The notes: generated by a model not told the origin, from the letters alone. Numbered from the stretch's first letter, positions 10,658 to 21,601 are shown. The stretch: DNA of 64,000 nucleotides from an uncultured Pelagibacteraceae bacterium (GCA_902577075.1 CACGXV010000001.1:248001-312000); one strand, 5' to 3'. A program made the numbers and translations.

Positions 10658-11091
10658 TTTTTTAACAACTCTTGCATAGAATTTATGGCTAAAGTATAGC
10701 CATTTATACCTAATCCACAAATTATACCAGTAACAACTGCACTTATAAGTGACTTATGCCTAAAATCCTCTCTTTTATAAATATTTGATATATGTACTTC
10801 TATAATAGGTTTCTTAAAGATACTTAAGGCGTCTCTTATCGCAACTGATGTATGACTGTATCCTGCAGCATTAATAATGATCCCTGAATGGGTTTTGCGA
10901 GCGTTTTGTATAAAATTTACTATTTCTCCTTCAACATTTGATTGCTTGATTTCAATAAGCATATTTAAATCCTTTGCTCTATTTTGGCAAATTTCTTCAA
11001 GATATTTATAGTCTCTGCTACCATATTGAGTTTGTTCTCTTTCGCCTAATAGATTAAGATTTGGACCATTAATAATTAATATTTTACTCAT
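10654..11091 (-). CDS. aroQ: 3-dehydroquinate dehydratase type II
   Basis: INGPNLNLLGERE, IINAAGYSHTSVAIRDAL, EVHISN. Confidence 0.96.
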   Translation of the reverse strand: MSKILIINGPNLNLLGEREQTQYGSRDYKYLEEICQNRAKDLNMLIEIKQSNVEGEIVNFIQNARKTHSGIIINAAGYSHTSVAIRDALSIFKKPIIEVHISNIYKREDFRHKSLISAVVTGIICGLGINGYTLAINSMQELLKK

Positions 11092-11107
11092 TGAAACCTT
11101 ATATTAT

Positions 11108-11326
11108 ATGAATAAAAAAAATAAAATAAAAATTGTAGTCAATGGAAGGCTTTTAACAGTTAATTTAAAATATTCTTTAAAAAATTTAATTGAAAAGTTA
11201 AAAACACCTATAAATAAAGTTGCCATAGAATTAAATGAAGAAATAATTGATAAAAAAAAATTAAATAAAATATTTTTAAAAAATAAAGATAAAATAGAGA
11301 TAGTCCATTTTATTGGGGGTGGTTAA
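11108..11326 (+). CDS. thiS: ThiS sulfur carrier protein
   Basis: Small ORF ending in IVHFIGGG; immediately upstream of thiG. Confidence 0.88.
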   Translation: MNKKNKIKIVVNGRLLTVNLKYSLKNLIEKLKTPINKVAIELNEEIIDKKKLNKIFLKNKDKIEIVHFIGGG

Positions 11327-12099
11327 TGAACTTAGATACTTTAAAAATTGCGAAAAAAAAATTTAAATCTAGACTAATAGTTGGAACTGGAAAATATAGA
11401 AATATGATTGAATGTTCGAAAGCAATTAAAATTTCTGGAGCTGAGATTGTTACTGTTGCTGTAAGAAGAGTGAATATTTCTGATCGATCTAAGCCTTTAT
11501 TGATGGATTATATTGATCCAAAAAAAATAATGTACTTACCAAATACAGCTGGGTGTTTTAATTCAAAAGATGCTTTACGTACATTAAGGCTTGCCAGAGA
11601 AATTGGAGATTGGAAAATAGTAAAACTTGAGGTCTTAGGAGATAAAAAAAATTTGTTTCCAGACATGATTGAAACTTTAAAATCTACAGAGGTTCTAACA
11701 AAAGAGGGATTTAAAGTTATGGTCTATTGTAATGATGATCCACTTATGTGTAAGAGACTAGAAAATGCTGGGGCTTCGGCAATTATGCCATTAGCAGCAC
11801 CAATAGGATCAGGTCTAGGAATTCAAAATAAAACAAATATTAAAATTTTAAGACAACAAACCAAAGTACCTTTAATTATCGATGCTGGAATAGGACAGGC
11901 GTCAGATGCTGTTCAAGCAATGGAGATGGGTTGTGATGCAGTGTTAATTAATACAGCAATAGCAAAAGCTAAGAACCCTTTTCAAATGGCAGAAGCAATG
12001 AAATATGCAGTAATCTCTGGAAGAAAATCTTTTCTTTCTGGTAGAATTATGCCAAATTTGCAGGGATCTCCCTCAACTTCAAATAAAGGGATTATTTAG
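11326..12099 (+). CDS. thiG: Thiazole synthase
   Basis: SRLIVGTGKY, LPNTAGC, VMVYCNDDP, PLAAPIGSGLGI, DAGIGQASDA. Confidence 0.97.
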   Translation: MNLDTLKIAKKKFKSRLIVGTGKYRNMIECSKAIKISGAEIVTVAVRRVNISDRSKPLLMDYIDPKKIMYLPNTAGCFNSKDALRTLRLAREIGDWKIVKLEVLGDKKNLFPDMIETLKSTEVLTKEGFKVMVYCNDDPLMCKRLENAGASAIMPLAAPIGSGLGIQNKTNIKILRQQTKVPLIIDAGIGQASDAVQAMEMGCDAVLINTAIAKAKNPFQMAEAMKYAVISGRKSFLSGRIMPNLQGSPSTSNKGII

Positions 12100-13858
12100 T
12101 TTTTTTTAAAATCTTTCTTTTTTTAAACTTTTTCCTTTTAAAGTTTAATTTTTTTTCCTTCTTTAATTCTTGGTTTTTATCTTTTTTTTCTTCTAAAATT
12201 TTTCGTAAGTTTTCGATTTTTTCAACTTTTTCCAAAACTTTACCTGATTTTGATTTCAACTCAATTAAGTAATCCTGCAAACTTAAATTATTATCGATAC
12301 TTAGATTAATCTTTACCTTATTTTTTTTCTTAAAATAGTTCACGTCCTCAGAAAAGTAGCTTTCAATAAAGATAAGTATTTTCTCATTTAGTTTTGCTTC
12401 TACTATTTTAGCACTTGTCTCAAAAATTTTTATTTCAATTAATTTAATTACTTTTAAAGCTAAAGTTTCGTTAGTTAATTTTATTGACCATTTGATGTTA
12501 CTTTCCCTGAGTCTTTGTCTAGACATTTCAAGTAACCCAAAATTACTTATTCTTCCAATTTGAATTCTAGCTCTATCATTTCTACATCTTTCTTTTAATC
12601 TTCTTTCAACTTGTTTGCGATTATTAAAGCTAAGCATATCTATAAAATCAATGATGATTAGACCAGATAAGTCTCTGATTTTGATTTGTCTAGCTATTTC
12701 TTCAGCTGCTTCTAAGTTGGTATCCAATGCAGTGCTTTCCACATTTTTTTGTTTAATAGATTTGCCTGAGTTAATATCAATCGAAACCAAGGCTTCTGTT
12801 GGATTTATAACAAGATATCCACCAGAACTCAGTTTAACCTCTGTCTTAAAAATTTCGAAAAGTTTTTTTTCTATATTTTCTTTAAAAAATAAAGGAATCT
12901 TATCTCTAAATTTTTTTACTTTTTTTAATTGTTTTGGCATCATGAGCTTCATATAATTTTTTGTTTTTTGATATCCCTCGTTACCCTCTACAATAATATT
13001 TTGGGTCTCATCATCATACATATCTCTTATACTTCTTTTAATAATATCACTTTCTTGATGAATTAAAGATGGAGCTATAGAGTTTAACGCATTATCTTTG
13101 ATCGAGTTCCAAACAGAAATTAAATTTTTAAGGTCACCATCTATTTCATTTTTTGTTTTGTTGGATCCTGCTGTTCTCACAATGATACCCATCTCTCTAG
13201 GTATTTCGATTTCATTTAAAATTTTTCTAATTTTCTTTCTGTCACCAGGATTAAATATTTTTCTAGAAATTCCTCCTCCTTTAGCTGTATTAGGCATTAG
13301 TACAATGTATTTACCAGCAATACTAATGAAGGTGCTAAGAGCTGCTCCTTTAAATCCTCTTTCATCTTTTAGCACTTGTACTAGGATAACTTGATTAGGT
13401 TTTATTACCTCTTGAATTTTATATCTTTTAGAGGGAAATTTTTTTTCATTAATATTTTTCTCTTTGCTTTCATCTTCTTGTTTTTCAACTGGATCATTCA
13501 ATTTTATTTCTTCGTTTCCCTCTAAAATCTGATTTTCATTTTTTTCACTTTCTTTAGAAAGTTCCTCTCTTACTTTTTCCTCCTCTTCTTTAATTTTTTC
13601 TAAATCGCTCTGTGGTAGTTGGTAATAGTCAGATTGAATATCATTAAAAGACAGAAAACCATGTCTTTCCCTTCCAAAATCTACAAATGCAGCTTGAAGA
13701 GAAGGTTCAACTCTACTTACTTTACCAAGGTAAATATTATTTTTTATTAATGTGTTGTTTACGCTTTCATATTCATAGTCTTCTATATGATCATTTTTTT
13801 TGAGAACAACTCTAGTTTCATTTGGATGCGATGCATCGATGTATAAATTTTTTGACAT
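12092..13858 (-). CDS. rne: Ribonuclease E/G family endoribonuclease
   Basis: N-terminal S1 domain (YLGKVSRVEPSLQAAFVDFGRERHGFL), catalytic VSIDINSGKS and IIIDFIDM motifs, lysine-rich C-terminus. Confidence 0.93.
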   Translation of the reverse strand: MSKNLYIDASHPNETRVVLKKNDHIEDYEYESVNNTLIKNNIYLGKVSRVEPSLQAAFVDFGRERHGFLSFNDIQSDYYQLPQSDLEKIKEEEEKVREELSKESEKNENQILEGNEEIKLNDPVEKQEDESKEKNINEKKFPSKRYKIQEVIKPNQVILVQVLKDERGFKGAALSTFISIAGKYIVLMPNTAKGGGISRKIFNPGDRKKIRKILNEIEIPREMGIIVRTAGSNKTKNEIDGDLKNLISVWNSIKDNALNSIAPSLIHQESDIIKRSIRDMYDDETQNIIVEGNEGYQKTKNYMKLMMPKQLKKVKKFRDKIPLFFKENIEKKLFEIFKTEVKLSSGGYLVINPTEALVSIDINSGKSIKQKNVESTALDTNLEAAEEIARQIKIRDLSGLIIIDFIDMLSFNNRKQVERRLKERCRNDRARIQIGRISNFGLLEMSRQRLRESNIKWSIKLTNETLALKVIKLIEIKIFETSAKIVEAKLNEKILIFIESYFSEDVNYFKKKNKVKINLSIDNNLSLQDYLIELKSKSGKVLEKVEKIENLRKILEEKKDKNQELKKEKKLNFKRKKFKKRKILKKTK

Positions 13859-13940
13859 AAATTTTGATTATTTTTCATTTGTTTTGTTTTTAAATTCAGT
13901 GCCTTAACTTTAACAAATTCATTCAATAATTTAAACTAAA

Positions 13941-16280
13941 ATGAGTAATTTAATAAAAAAACTAATTTTAGCTTTTATTCTATTTTCTTTTTTGGGGTTT
14001 ATTTCAATTTTTTCATTACTTTGGACTTATTCAAACAAGTTACCAGATTATAAATTTTTAAAAAACTATAAACCACCAGTTTCTAGCAAAGTATACTCTG
14101 GAGATGGTGTATTAATCACTGACTTTTCTGCAGAAAAAAGAATATTTGTACCTTATAACGCTATTCCCAAAAAAATAATATACTCATTCTTATCATCCGA
14201 AGATAAGAATTTTTTTAAACATCCAGGTGTGGATGCTAAAGGAGTCTTGAGGGCTATAAAAAATAATATTTTCAACTTGATAAGATCAAATAGATTAGAA
14301 GGAGCATCTACAATTACCCAGCAAGTAGCAAAAAATTTTCTTTTATCTAATGAGATAAGCCTAGATAGAAAAATAAAAGAAGCAATCTTAGCTTTTAGAA
14401 TTGAAAGAGCTTTATCAAAAGAAAGAATAATAGAACTTTACTTAAATCAGATATATTTAGGTGAAGGTTCATACGGAATAGCCTCAGCAAGTTTAAGATA
14501 TTTTGATAAATCTATTAGCGAATTAAATTATTCAGAGGCGGCTTTATTGGCGGCTCTTCCAAAGGCTCCAAGCAAATATAATCCTTATAAAAATAAAGAA
14601 TTGGCAACTTATAGAAGGAATTTGGTAATAAAAAATCTTTACGATAATAAATATATCTCTAAAAAAAATTATGATGAATTAATTAACTCAGAGATAATTT
14701 TAAAAAAAAGAAAAAGAATTTTTTTAGAAGACACAAGATATTTTGTAGAAGATATAAGAAAAAAAGTAATTCAGGAATATGGATATGATAAAGTTCACAA
14801 GCAAGGCTTTAATATAAAAACACCAATTAATTTACAACTTCAGAATTTAGCAGCAGGATCTTTAAGAAAAGGTTTGTTAGAATATGATAAAAGAAAAGGT
14901 TGGCGTGGCCCCTTAGATAATAGAAAAAATAGTGACTGGTATGTGGATTTAAATAAGTTCAAATTAGAAAAGTCAATTGGTTGGCAAATTGCAATTGTAA
15001 AAAGGATTGATAAATTTGAGACTGTAATTCAAACATCTAATAAAGAAAATGGAATTATAAGTTATGAGGATATTAGTTGGACAAGAAAAAATTTTAACGA
15101 AATTTTTAAAATAAATGATTTGATTTATGTAAAAAAAGTTTCTGATGGAAAATATAGTTTAAGACAATTACCAAATGTAAATGGTGGAATTGTTGTTATT
15201 GATCCATACAGTGGAAGAGTTTTAGCAATGTCAGGGGGTTTTAGTTTTAAAAAAAGTGAGTTTAATAGAGTTTCACAAGCCAAAAGACAGCCTGGATCAG
15301 CGTTTAAACCTTTCATATATGCTTTAGCTTTGGAAAATAATTACTCACCTTCAACTTTAATTCTTGATGCTCCGATAGTACTTAAACAAGGAAATGATTT
15401 AAAAATGTGGAAACCTCAAAATTATGGAAAAAAATTTTATGGCCTTTCTACATTAAGAACTGGAGTTGAAAAGTCTAGAAATCTTATGACGGTTAGGATT
15501 TCACAAGATCTGGGTATAGATAAAATAATTAATTTTTCAAAAAAACTAAATATATATGAAAATCCCGATGAGTTAATGTCAATTTCTTTAGGATCAGCAG
15601 AAACCACATTATTAAATATCACTAGTGCCTACTGTTCGTTCGTAAACGGTGGAAAATTGGTTACTCCAATTCTAATTGATAGAATTCAAGATAGTGAAGG
15701 AAATACAATTTTTAATAATGAGAAAAGATTTTGTGAAAATTGTGATAAAATCTCATTTGAGGGTACTAATGTACCAATAATTAAAAGTAATTTTAAACAA
15801 ATATTTTCTCCACAAACTGCGTATCAAATGACTTCAATTTTAGAGGGAGCCGTTCAAAGGGGGACTGGAAAAAAATTAAAAGAACTAAATATGCAAATAG
15901 CTGGCAAAACAGGGACAACTAATAACAACACTGATACCTGGTTTATTGGTTATACATCAAATTTAGTTATAGGAGTTTATGTAGGTCACGATAACCCAAA
16001 AAGGCTGGGAAAATATGAAACAGGATCTAAAACAGCTTTGCCTATATTTAAAGATTTTATCAAAAAAGCTGTCAATAATTATGAAGCAAAACCATTTAAA
16101 ATTGCTGAAGGTATTAAAATGATGGTTATTGATGCGGATACTGGAAAAAAGGCAGATTTTGGATCAAAAAAGACTATAATTGAATCTTTCAAAAAAGAAA
16201 AAATTGAAAATGAAGGATTTATTAGTAATGATAAATATAGTTCAAATAAATTAAAAAATAATATTTTAAAATTTTATTAA
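13941..16280 (+). CDS. mrcA: Penicillin-binding protein 1A
   Basis: Glycosyltransferase motif SSEDKNFFKHPGVD / EGASTITQQVAKN; transpeptidase SAFKPF, KTGTTNN. Confidence 0.94.
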   Translation: MSNLIKKLILAFILFSFLGFISIFSLLWTYSNKLPDYKFLKNYKPPVSSKVYSGDGVLITDFSAEKRIFVPYNAIPKKIIYSFLSSEDKNFFKHPGVDAKGVLRAIKNNIFNLIRSNRLEGASTITQQVAKNFLLSNEISLDRKIKEAILAFRIERALSKERIIELYLNQIYLGEGSYGIASASLRYFDKSISELNYSEAALLAALPKAPSKYNPYKNKELATYRRNLVIKNLYDNKYISKKNYDELINSEIILKKRKRIFLEDTRYFVEDIRKKVIQEYGYDKVHKQGFNIKTPINLQLQNLAAGSLRKGLLEYDKRKGWRGPLDNRKNSDWYVDLNKFKLEKSIGWQIAIVKRIDKFETVIQTSNKENGIISYEDISWTRKNFNEIFKINDLIYVKKVSDGKYSLRQLPNVNGGIVVIDPYSGRVLAMSGGFSFKKSEFNRVSQAKRQPGSAFKPFIYALALENNYSPSTLILDAPIVLKQGNDLKMWKPQNYGKKFYGLSTLRTGVEKSRNLMTVRISQDLGIDKIINFSKKLNIYENPDELMSISLGSAETTLLNITSAYCSFVNGGKLVTPILIDRIQDSEGNTIFNNEKRFCENCDKISFEGTNVPIIKSNFKQIFSPQTAYQMTSILEGAVQRGTGKKLKELNMQIAGKTGTTNNNTDTWFIGYTSNLVIGVYVGHDNPKRLGKYETGSKTALPIFKDFIKKAVNNYEAKPFKIAEGIKMMVIDADTGKKADFGSKKTIIESFKKEKIENEGFISNDKYSSNKLKNNILKFY

Positions 16281-17378
16281 TGGATCAAGAAATTGAAAAA
16301 TTTAAATCTGATGTAATTAAAATTAATCAAAGAATTAAGGAGTTTCTTTGAAAAGCAAAAAATTGAAACCAAAAGAGATAAACTTAGCAATTTAATTGAA
16401 GATCCAAAATTTTGGAACAATAGAAAACAAGCTGAAAAAGTAATTAAAGAAAAAAAAAATTATGATAATTTATTATCATCTCATAAACAATCTGAGAATG
16501 AGATAGACGAACTATATGATATTTTTAAATTGGCTATTGAAGAAAATGATAAGCAACTAATTCAAGAAACATTAGACAAGTTTAAAAATTTAAAAAAAAA
16601 TTTTAAAAAATTAGAAATTAAATGTTTTCTCTCAAATGAAAATGATAATTTAGATAGCTATTTAGAATTTCATGCAGGTGCAGGAGGTACCGAAAGTCAA
16701 GATTGGGCTTCAATGTTGAGAAGAATGTATATGAAGTGGGCATCTGATCGAGATCATCAAGTTGAATTAATTAGTGAACACAGAGGAGATGAAGCAGGAA
16801 TAAAATCCTCGGTAATCAAAATTTCAGGTGAATACATATATGGTTTTTTAAAATCAGAGTCTGGAATTCATCGTTTAGTAAGAATATCACCTTTTGATTC
16901 AGGCGCGAGAAGGCATACTAGTTTTGCGAGTGTTTGGGTCTATCCGGTAATTAGTGAGGACATAGATATTGAAATATCAGAAAAAGATTTGAGAATAGAT
17001 ACTTTTAGATCAAGTGGAGCAGGAGGTCAGCATGTTAATACAACAGATAGTGCGGTAAGAATTACACATATGCCAAGTAAAATAGTTGTGCAGTGTCAAA
17101 ATGAGAGATCACAACACAAAAATAAAGAAACTTGTATGAATATGCTTAAAGCAAGATTGTATGAGCAAGAAATACAAAAAAGGAAAAAAGAAAGTGAGGA
17201 TATTGAGAACTCAAAGTCAGAAATAGGCTGGGGTCATCAAATTAGATCATATGTTTTACATCCTTACAGAATGGTTAAAGATAATAGAACAAACTATGAG
17301 AATTCCAATCCTGATAAAGTTTTAGATGGTGATATAGATGAATTTATAGAAAGTTCTTTATATAAAATAAATGCGTAA
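16280..17378 (+). CDS. prfB: Peptide chain release factor 2, expressed through a +1 programmed frameshift, join(16280..16348,16350..17378)
   Basis: ATG at 16280; AAGGAG (16337-16342), TTT, CTT TGA (16346-16351) matches the RF2 frameshift signal; downstream frame is continuous and contains the SSGAGGQHVN GGQ motif. Confidence 0.93.
16337..16351 (+). promoter_or_regulatory. RF2 autoregulatory +1 frameshift site (SD-like AAGGAG, 3-nt spacer, CTT-TGA)
   Basis: Same arrangement as E. coli prfB AGGGGG-TAT-CTT-TGA. Confidence 0.9.
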
Positions 17379-20334
17379 AAATACTTTACTAATCATATCA
17401 TTAATATTTTTTTTATTTTTTTTCAGCATAATTTATTTAAGTGTTTATGGGGTAAAAACAGATAAATTTAATAATTTTATAAATGACAAATTAAAAGAAT
17501 ATAACTCTAAATTAACATTACAACTTGATGATGTTTATATTAAATTAAATCTAAATAAAAGCGCTATAAGTATAAACTCTAAGAATGCAAATTTAATAGC
17601 AGAAAACAATCTTATTAAAATTTCAAATATAGATATAAGTTTGAATTTATTTAAGTTCTTAAAAAATGAAAATTCAATTATTAATTTTAAGATTAAGTCT
17701 TCTAAAAATATAATAAAAGATGTGACTTCTTTTTTAAATATATTAGATTATGATTTATCGAGATATATTTTTTACAGTCAGATAAAACAAGGTTTTCTAT
17801 ATTTCGAATTAGAAACTCATTTCAATAATATAAATCAGAAATTAGACTCATATTTTATATCTGGGTCAATAACTGAAGCGAAAATTAATTTACCAGGATA
17901 TGGAAATCTCAATGAAATAAATTTTGATTTCGAAGCTCAAGATAAAAAAATTAACATTTCAAATTTAAAAATTACTTATGACGATGTAAAACTATTTTCA
18001 AAGAGTCTTGAAATTACTGAAGACAAAAAAGGCATATTTGATTTTAAGGGTGATATTGAAAATAATAAAATTTTAATAAATCCTAATTTAATATTTAGAT
18101 TAGCAAATGTTGAGCAAGATTTTTTATCTAATGAAAAAATACCAATTCAAAGCAAAAATATTTTCTCGTTTAAATTTAATAGAAATAAAAAAATCAAAAA
18201 TTTAAAAATTGACTCTGTAATAAACTTTGACGAACTTTATTTTAGTAATTTCTATAAAAATTTAATTTTTCTTAAAGATGGAAAGGTCAAATATAAATAT
18301 GAGGATAAAAAATTTACTGCAGATTTAGTATCAAATTTTGTTTTTTCAGACGATTTACAATTAAGCAATAAATATAAAAAAAATAATCTAAATTTATTCT
18401 TAGAGAGCAAAAATAGTCAAGTAATTGAGGCAAAAGGGAATATAAGCAACAAAAAAACACTAATAAATTCAAATCTTTTGTTAAGTATTTTTAAATTAGA
18501 TCACAATCTAATATCCAGCGAAAATTTAAATATTGGAACAGATAATGATTTCAAATTTAGAATTAATAAAAATAAAATTGAAAATTATGTCATTAATTCC
18601 AATATAAATTTAGATGAATTAAAATTTAATAAAAAAATCCAGGATTTATTGTATCTAAAAAATGTAAAATCTAAATTAACTTTTAGTGATAAATTTTTAA
18701 AATTAGACTTAAAAAGTTATTATTCATTTATTAATCAAAAATATAATAATAGTAAAAATAACATTATAAACTTAAATTTGTATAAGCCCGTTGAAGGTAT
18801 CTCTGATTTAGAGATCTTTCTACAAACCGACAATAATAAAATAAACACAAAAGAATTTAAAAAATACTTTAAAAGAACATTTATTAAAGATCAAATTGTT
18901 AACTTAAACTCTAGTTCTTCAATTTATTTATCTTTTGATGATACTTTTAATATTGTAAAAATTGCAGCAAAGTCTGATATAAAATTTGATAATCTAAATA
19001 TTAATTATAAATCAAATGTTATAAAAAAATATATTAAAAATTACGAAAATAAATTAACCATCAAAAACCCAAATATTTTACTTGAATATTCTAATGATAA
19101 GATAAATTTACAATTAGATGGTAGATATAAGATAAAAAATCTTGAGGATAATATTTTTATTAATTTTCAAGGTAATAAACAAAATTTTGAATTATATTCC
19201 TTATTAAACTTAGACAAGAGCATTATAAATATTGGAGATATACAATATTTTAAAAAAAAAAATATACCCTCTAAATTAGAGATTTTAATAAATAATTCAA
19301 AAAAAGGTTTAAATTTTAAAAAAATATTTTTTTCTGAAAATGAAAATTATATTTCATTTAAAAATCTGCGTGTTACACGTGATTTTAAAATTAAGGGTGT
19401 TGATCAAATTGATGTAAATTTTTTTAACAAAAATAAAGTTTTAAATAAATTTCAAATTAAGAAAAATTCAACTAATTATGACTTTATTGGAAGTCATATC
19501 GATGGAGAAAAGATAATCGAAACACTCTTAAATGGTAAATCTAAAAGCAAAATTTCTAAGTTATTTAGTAATGTTAATACTTCTTTAGTATTAAGTATAA
19601 ATAAAATTCATTTAGAAAAAAATTCGTATTTTGAAAAATTCGATGGTGAATTAGATATTAAAAATAATAAATTATTTTTAGGTAAAATAAACGCAATTTT
19701 ATCAAATAAAAACAAATTCTCATATTCATTTAGAACAACAAATAAAAATGAAAAAATTACAAATATATTTATTGAAAGACCAAAGCCATTCATAAATAAT
19801 TACAAATTTATTAAAGGTTTTGAAGAAGGTGAATTAAAATTAAACTCGGTAAAAATTGATAGTGTTTCTAGATCAAATCTTAAAATTACAAATTTTAAGG
19901 TTAAAGAAGTGCCGGTTTTGGCTAAAATATTAACTCTTGCATCTTTACAGGGCATTGCGGATCTATTGACTGGTGAAGGAATTAGATTTGATGAATTTGA
20001 AATGGATTTTAAGACTAAAAATAGCCTCACTGAAATTGATGAGATGTATGCAATTGGGCCTGCAATCTCAATTATGATGGAAGGATATATCGAGAAAAAT
20101 AGAGTAACAAGTCTTAGAGGAACATTAGTTCCAGCAACAACAATTAATAAAACAATAGCTAAAATTCCTTTAATTGGTGAGTTATTAGTAGGTAACAAAA
20201 CAGGCGAGGGTGTATTTGGTGTTAGCTTCAAAATTAAGGGATCGCCTGATAATCTAAAAAGCACAGTAAACCCTATAAAAACCCTTACCCCAAGATTTAT
20301 TACTAGGACAATTGAAAATATAAAAGGAAATTAA
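17371..20334 (+). CDS. AsmA/YhdP-like (DUF3971) large envelope protein
   Basis: N-terminal TM segment, long beta-rich body, C-terminal AsmA-like segment (LTLASLQGIADLLTGEGIRFDEFEMDF...GPAISIMMEGYI). Confidence 0.75.
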   Translation: MRKNTLLIISLIFFLFFFSIIYLSVYGVKTDKFNNFINDKLKEYNSKLTLQLDDVYIKLNLNKSAISINSKNANLIAENNLIKISNIDISLNLFKFLKNENSIINFKIKSSKNIIKDVTSFLNILDYDLSRYIFYSQIKQGFLYFELETHFNNINQKLDSYFISGSITEAKINLPGYGNLNEINFDFEAQDKKINISNLKITYDDVKLFSKSLEITEDKKGIFDFKGDIENNKILINPNLIFRLANVEQDFLSNEKIPIQSKNIFSFKFNRNKKIKNLKIDSVINFDELYFSNFYKNLIFLKDGKVKYKYEDKKFTADLVSNFVFSDDLQLSNKYKKNNLNLFLESKNSQVIEAKGNISNKKTLINSNLLLSIFKLDHNLISSENLNIGTDNDFKFRINKNKIENYVINSNINLDELKFNKKIQDLLYLKNVKSKLTFSDKFLKLDLKSYYSFINQKYNNSKNNIINLNLYKPVEGISDLEIFLQTDNNKINTKEFKKYFKRTFIKDQIVNLNSSSSIYLSFDDTFNIVKIAAKSDIKFDNLNINYKSNVIKKYIKNYENKLTIKNPNILLEYSNDKINLQLDGRYKIKNLEDNIFINFQGNKQNFELYSLLNLDKSIINIGDIQYFKKKNIPSKLEILINNSKKGLNFKKIFFSENENYISFKNLRVTRDFKIKGVDQIDVNFFNKNKVLNKFQIKKNSTNYDFIGSHIDGEKIIETLLNGKSKSKISKLFSNVNTSLVLSINKIHLEKNSYFEKFDGELDIKNNKLFLGKINAILSNKNKFSYSFRTTNKNEKITNIFIERPKPFINNYKFIKGFEEGELKLNSVKIDSVSRSNLKITNFKVKEVPVLAKILTLASLQGIADLLTGEGIRFDEFEMDFKTKNSLTEIDEMYAIGPAISIMMEGYIEKNRVTSLRGTLVPATTINKTIAKIPLIGELLVGNKTGEGVFGVSFKIKGSPDNLKSTVNPIKTLTPRFITRTIENIKGN

Positions 20335-21554
20335 TTTGTAATTTTAAAATGCTTTTTCTTACCTATAGATAACTTTATAAAACCTTTATCTGATAACAAG
20401 GTTGGGTTAATAACATATTTTTCATCCTTAATATTTTCATTATCTACTTTGATTGCTTTTGATTTGATTAATCTTCTTATTTCAGATTTTGAAATATCTT
20501 TATTAACAAATGATATTATTTCAATGATATTTTTTGATAAGATTTCATCATCTAATTTAATTCCAGGAAGATTTTCACCTGTTGAATTTTCTTTAAAGGT
20601 ATTTCTTGCAAGGTCTTCAGATTTTTCTGCTTCTTTTTTTCCATGTAGCATTTCAGTTGTATTATTTGCAAGCAAAATTTTTAATTCATTAATATCTCTG
20701 TCTTTTAAATTGTCTATTTCATTTAACGATAGGTCTGTAAACATTTTTAAAAATTTTATTACATCACGGTCATCTGTATTTCTCCAGAACTGCCAGTAAT
20801 CATATGGTGTAAGCATATTTTTATCTAACCACACTGCACCTTTCTCCGTCTTACCCATTTTTACACCTGACGCTAATGTAATTAAAGGTGTGGTTAAACC
20901 AAATGCCTTATTATTAGACTCTCTTTTTATTAATTCTACTCCATTTACTATGTTTCCCCATTGATCTGATCCTCCTATTTGTAAACTGCAATTATTGGAT
21001 TTATTTAACTGATAGAAATCATATGCCTGTAAAATCATATAATTAAATTCCATGTAGCTTAGAGATTGCTCTCTCTCTAATCTTAGTTTTACACTATCAA
21101 AAGTTAACATTTTATTTATAGTAAAATGCTTTCCTATATTTCTTAAAAAATTTATGTAATTCAGTTTACTAAGCCATTTATAATTGTTAACAAAAATAGG
21201 TTTTAAATTTGAATTAGTTGTTTTAAGAAAAATCTTAAAAATTTTTTTTATATTATTAATATTGCTTTCTATTTGTTTTTCACTGAGTATTTTTCTTGTT
21301 TCTTCTTTACCAGAAGGATCTCCAATTCTGGTTGTTCCTCCACCTAAAAGAACTATTGGTCGATGACCATGTTTTTGCAAAAGTCTAAGGCACATAATTT
21401 GCAATAAACTCCCTACATGTAAACTTGGTGCTGTACTGTCAAATCCAATATATGCATTGGTACTTTTTTCAGTTAATAAATTAGATAATTGGTTTTCATC
21501 AGTACATTGATAAAAATAACCCCTATCTTTAAATTCTTTCAAAAAATTATTCAT
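20331..21554 (-). CDS. tyrS: Tyrosyl-tRNA synthetase
   Basis: IGFDSTAPSLHVGSL, GGSDQWGNIVNG, KMGKTEKGAVWL. Confidence 0.97.
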   Translation of the reverse strand: MNNFLKEFKDRGYFYQCTDENQLSNLLTEKSTNAYIGFDSTAPSLHVGSLLQIMCLRLLQKHGHRPIVLLGGGTTRIGDPSGKEETRKILSEKQIESNINNIKKIFKIFLKTTNSNLKPIFVNNYKWLSKLNYINFLRNIGKHFTINKMLTFDSVKLRLEREQSLSYMEFNYMILQAYDFYQLNKSNNCSLQIGGSDQWGNIVNGVELIKRESNNKAFGLTTPLITLASGVKMGKTEKGAVWLDKNMLTPYDYWQFWRNTDDRDVIKFLKMFTDLSLNEIDNLKDRDINELKILLANNTTEMLHGKKEAEKSEDLARNTFKENSTGENLPGIKLDDEILSKNIIEIISFVNKDISKSEIRRLIKSKAIKVDNENIKDEKYVINPTLLSDKGFIKLSIGKKKHFKITN

Positions 21555-21601
21555 AGGTTTATAAAGTTACAATATACATATTTTTAAAAAAAAAAATAAG
21601 A

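Noticed and set aside
19800-20264. 154-aa antisense ORF inside the AsmA-like gene (-)
   Set aside because: Overlaps the conserved C-terminal segment of the AsmA-like protein; no family resemblance of its own.
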